11,743 bases of DNA from Bacteroidota bacterium (GTDB lineage Bacteria > Bacteroidota > Bacteroidia > Chitinophagales > Chitinophagaceae). Location of the stretch: NCBI GenBank assembly GCA_018267795.1, contig JAFDXS010000024.1, forward strand, positions 1 through 11,743, in the 5' to 3' direction. The notes under the pieces are model-generated. The model was not told where the DNA came from and did no database searches. It saw nothing but the letters and a program-made list of their open reading frames with translations. A program made the translations under genes and the position numbers. Shown in pieces: positions 11,670 through 11,743 of the stretch; the first letter of the stretch is position 1; every line of letters begins with the position of its first letter.

Positions 11670-11743
11670 ATGCAAGCCTGGAACGACTACCTGTCGCAAA
11701 ACAAAGACCGCTTTCTGGATGAATTACTGGACCTGCTCCGCAT
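11670..11743 (+). CDS. Probable M20-family dipeptidase, N terminus only
   Basis: The first 24 codons and two bases of a gene that runs off the right edge. The visible part is MQAWNDYLSQNKDRFLDELL followed by DLLR. This helical start, with the pattern of a short helix, NKDRFLDELLDLLR and, in the family, a following I-P-S, is typical of Bacteroidota M20/M25/M40 metallopeptidases annotated as dipeptidases. The metal-binding residues lie outside the window, so this is a family-level guess from the N terminus alone. A TAnnTTTG element precedes it. Confidence 0.55.
   Translation, partial: MQAWNDYLSQNKDRFLDELLDLLR

Noticed and set aside
1..11743. CRISPR arrays, insertion sequences, tRNA or rRNA genes
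   Set aside because: I saw no regularly spaced repeats, transposase genes, terminal inverted repeats or tRNA-like cloverleaf sequence anywhere in the window.

Overview
The window comes from a member of the Bacteroidota, most likely a Chitinophagaceae-type organism. Three things point there. Several promoters match the Bacteroidota -7 element TAnnTTTG, two of them with a -33 TTG. One large protein ends in a type IX secretion (Por) sorting domain. The infA-rpmJ-rpsM-rpsK-rpsD-rpoA order and the zinc-free forms of L36 and S4 also fit. Base composition is AT-rich and intergenic regions are short.

Left part, minus strand (1-2606): infA, rpmJ, rpsM, rpsK, rpsD and the first part of rpoA (running off the left edge) form the end of the ribosomal-protein/RNA polymerase alpha operon. 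It starts from a TAnnTTTG element just before infA. The rpsM-rpsK, rpsK-rpsD and rpsD-rpoA spacers each hold RNA structure. The rpsK-rpsD spacer has the strand order of an H-type pseudoknot ending one base before the rpsD start codon, which is an attractive candidate for S4 feedback control. Next, still on the minus strand (2707-5094), come queA (queuosine tRNA modification) and a gmhA-gmhB pair (ADP- or GDP-heptose precursor synthesis), each unit with its own promoter and terminator.

Middle part, plus strand (5201-6962): a cytoplasmic FKBP-type prolyl isomerase with promoter and terminator, a small two-helix membrane protein preceded by a perfect palindrome, and an AraC-type regulator with an N-terminal cupin-like sensor domain.

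Accessory part (7004-9127): two neighbouring, related regulatory modules. Module 1 is SRPBCC(AHSA1)-ArsR-VOC with overlapping genes. Module 2 is ArsR-SRPBCC, with the order swapped. Each promoter is TTG-18 bp-TAnnTTTG and carries two copies of an inverted repeat, GTAAC-N6-GTTAC: one filling the spacer with a single mismatch, and one perfect copy just after the -7 element over the expected transcription start. The two ArsR proteins have nearly identical recognition helices, so they probably read the same operator, repress themselves and may cross-talk. This is the most distinctive system in the window.

Right part (9229-11743): a secreted S41-family serine peptidase with a type IX sorting domain; an unrecognised 38-residue single-helix membrane protein with its own ribosome binding site and strong terminator; a G-rich, possibly structured intergenic stretch; and the first 24 codons of a probable M20-family dipeptidase, cut by the right edge.
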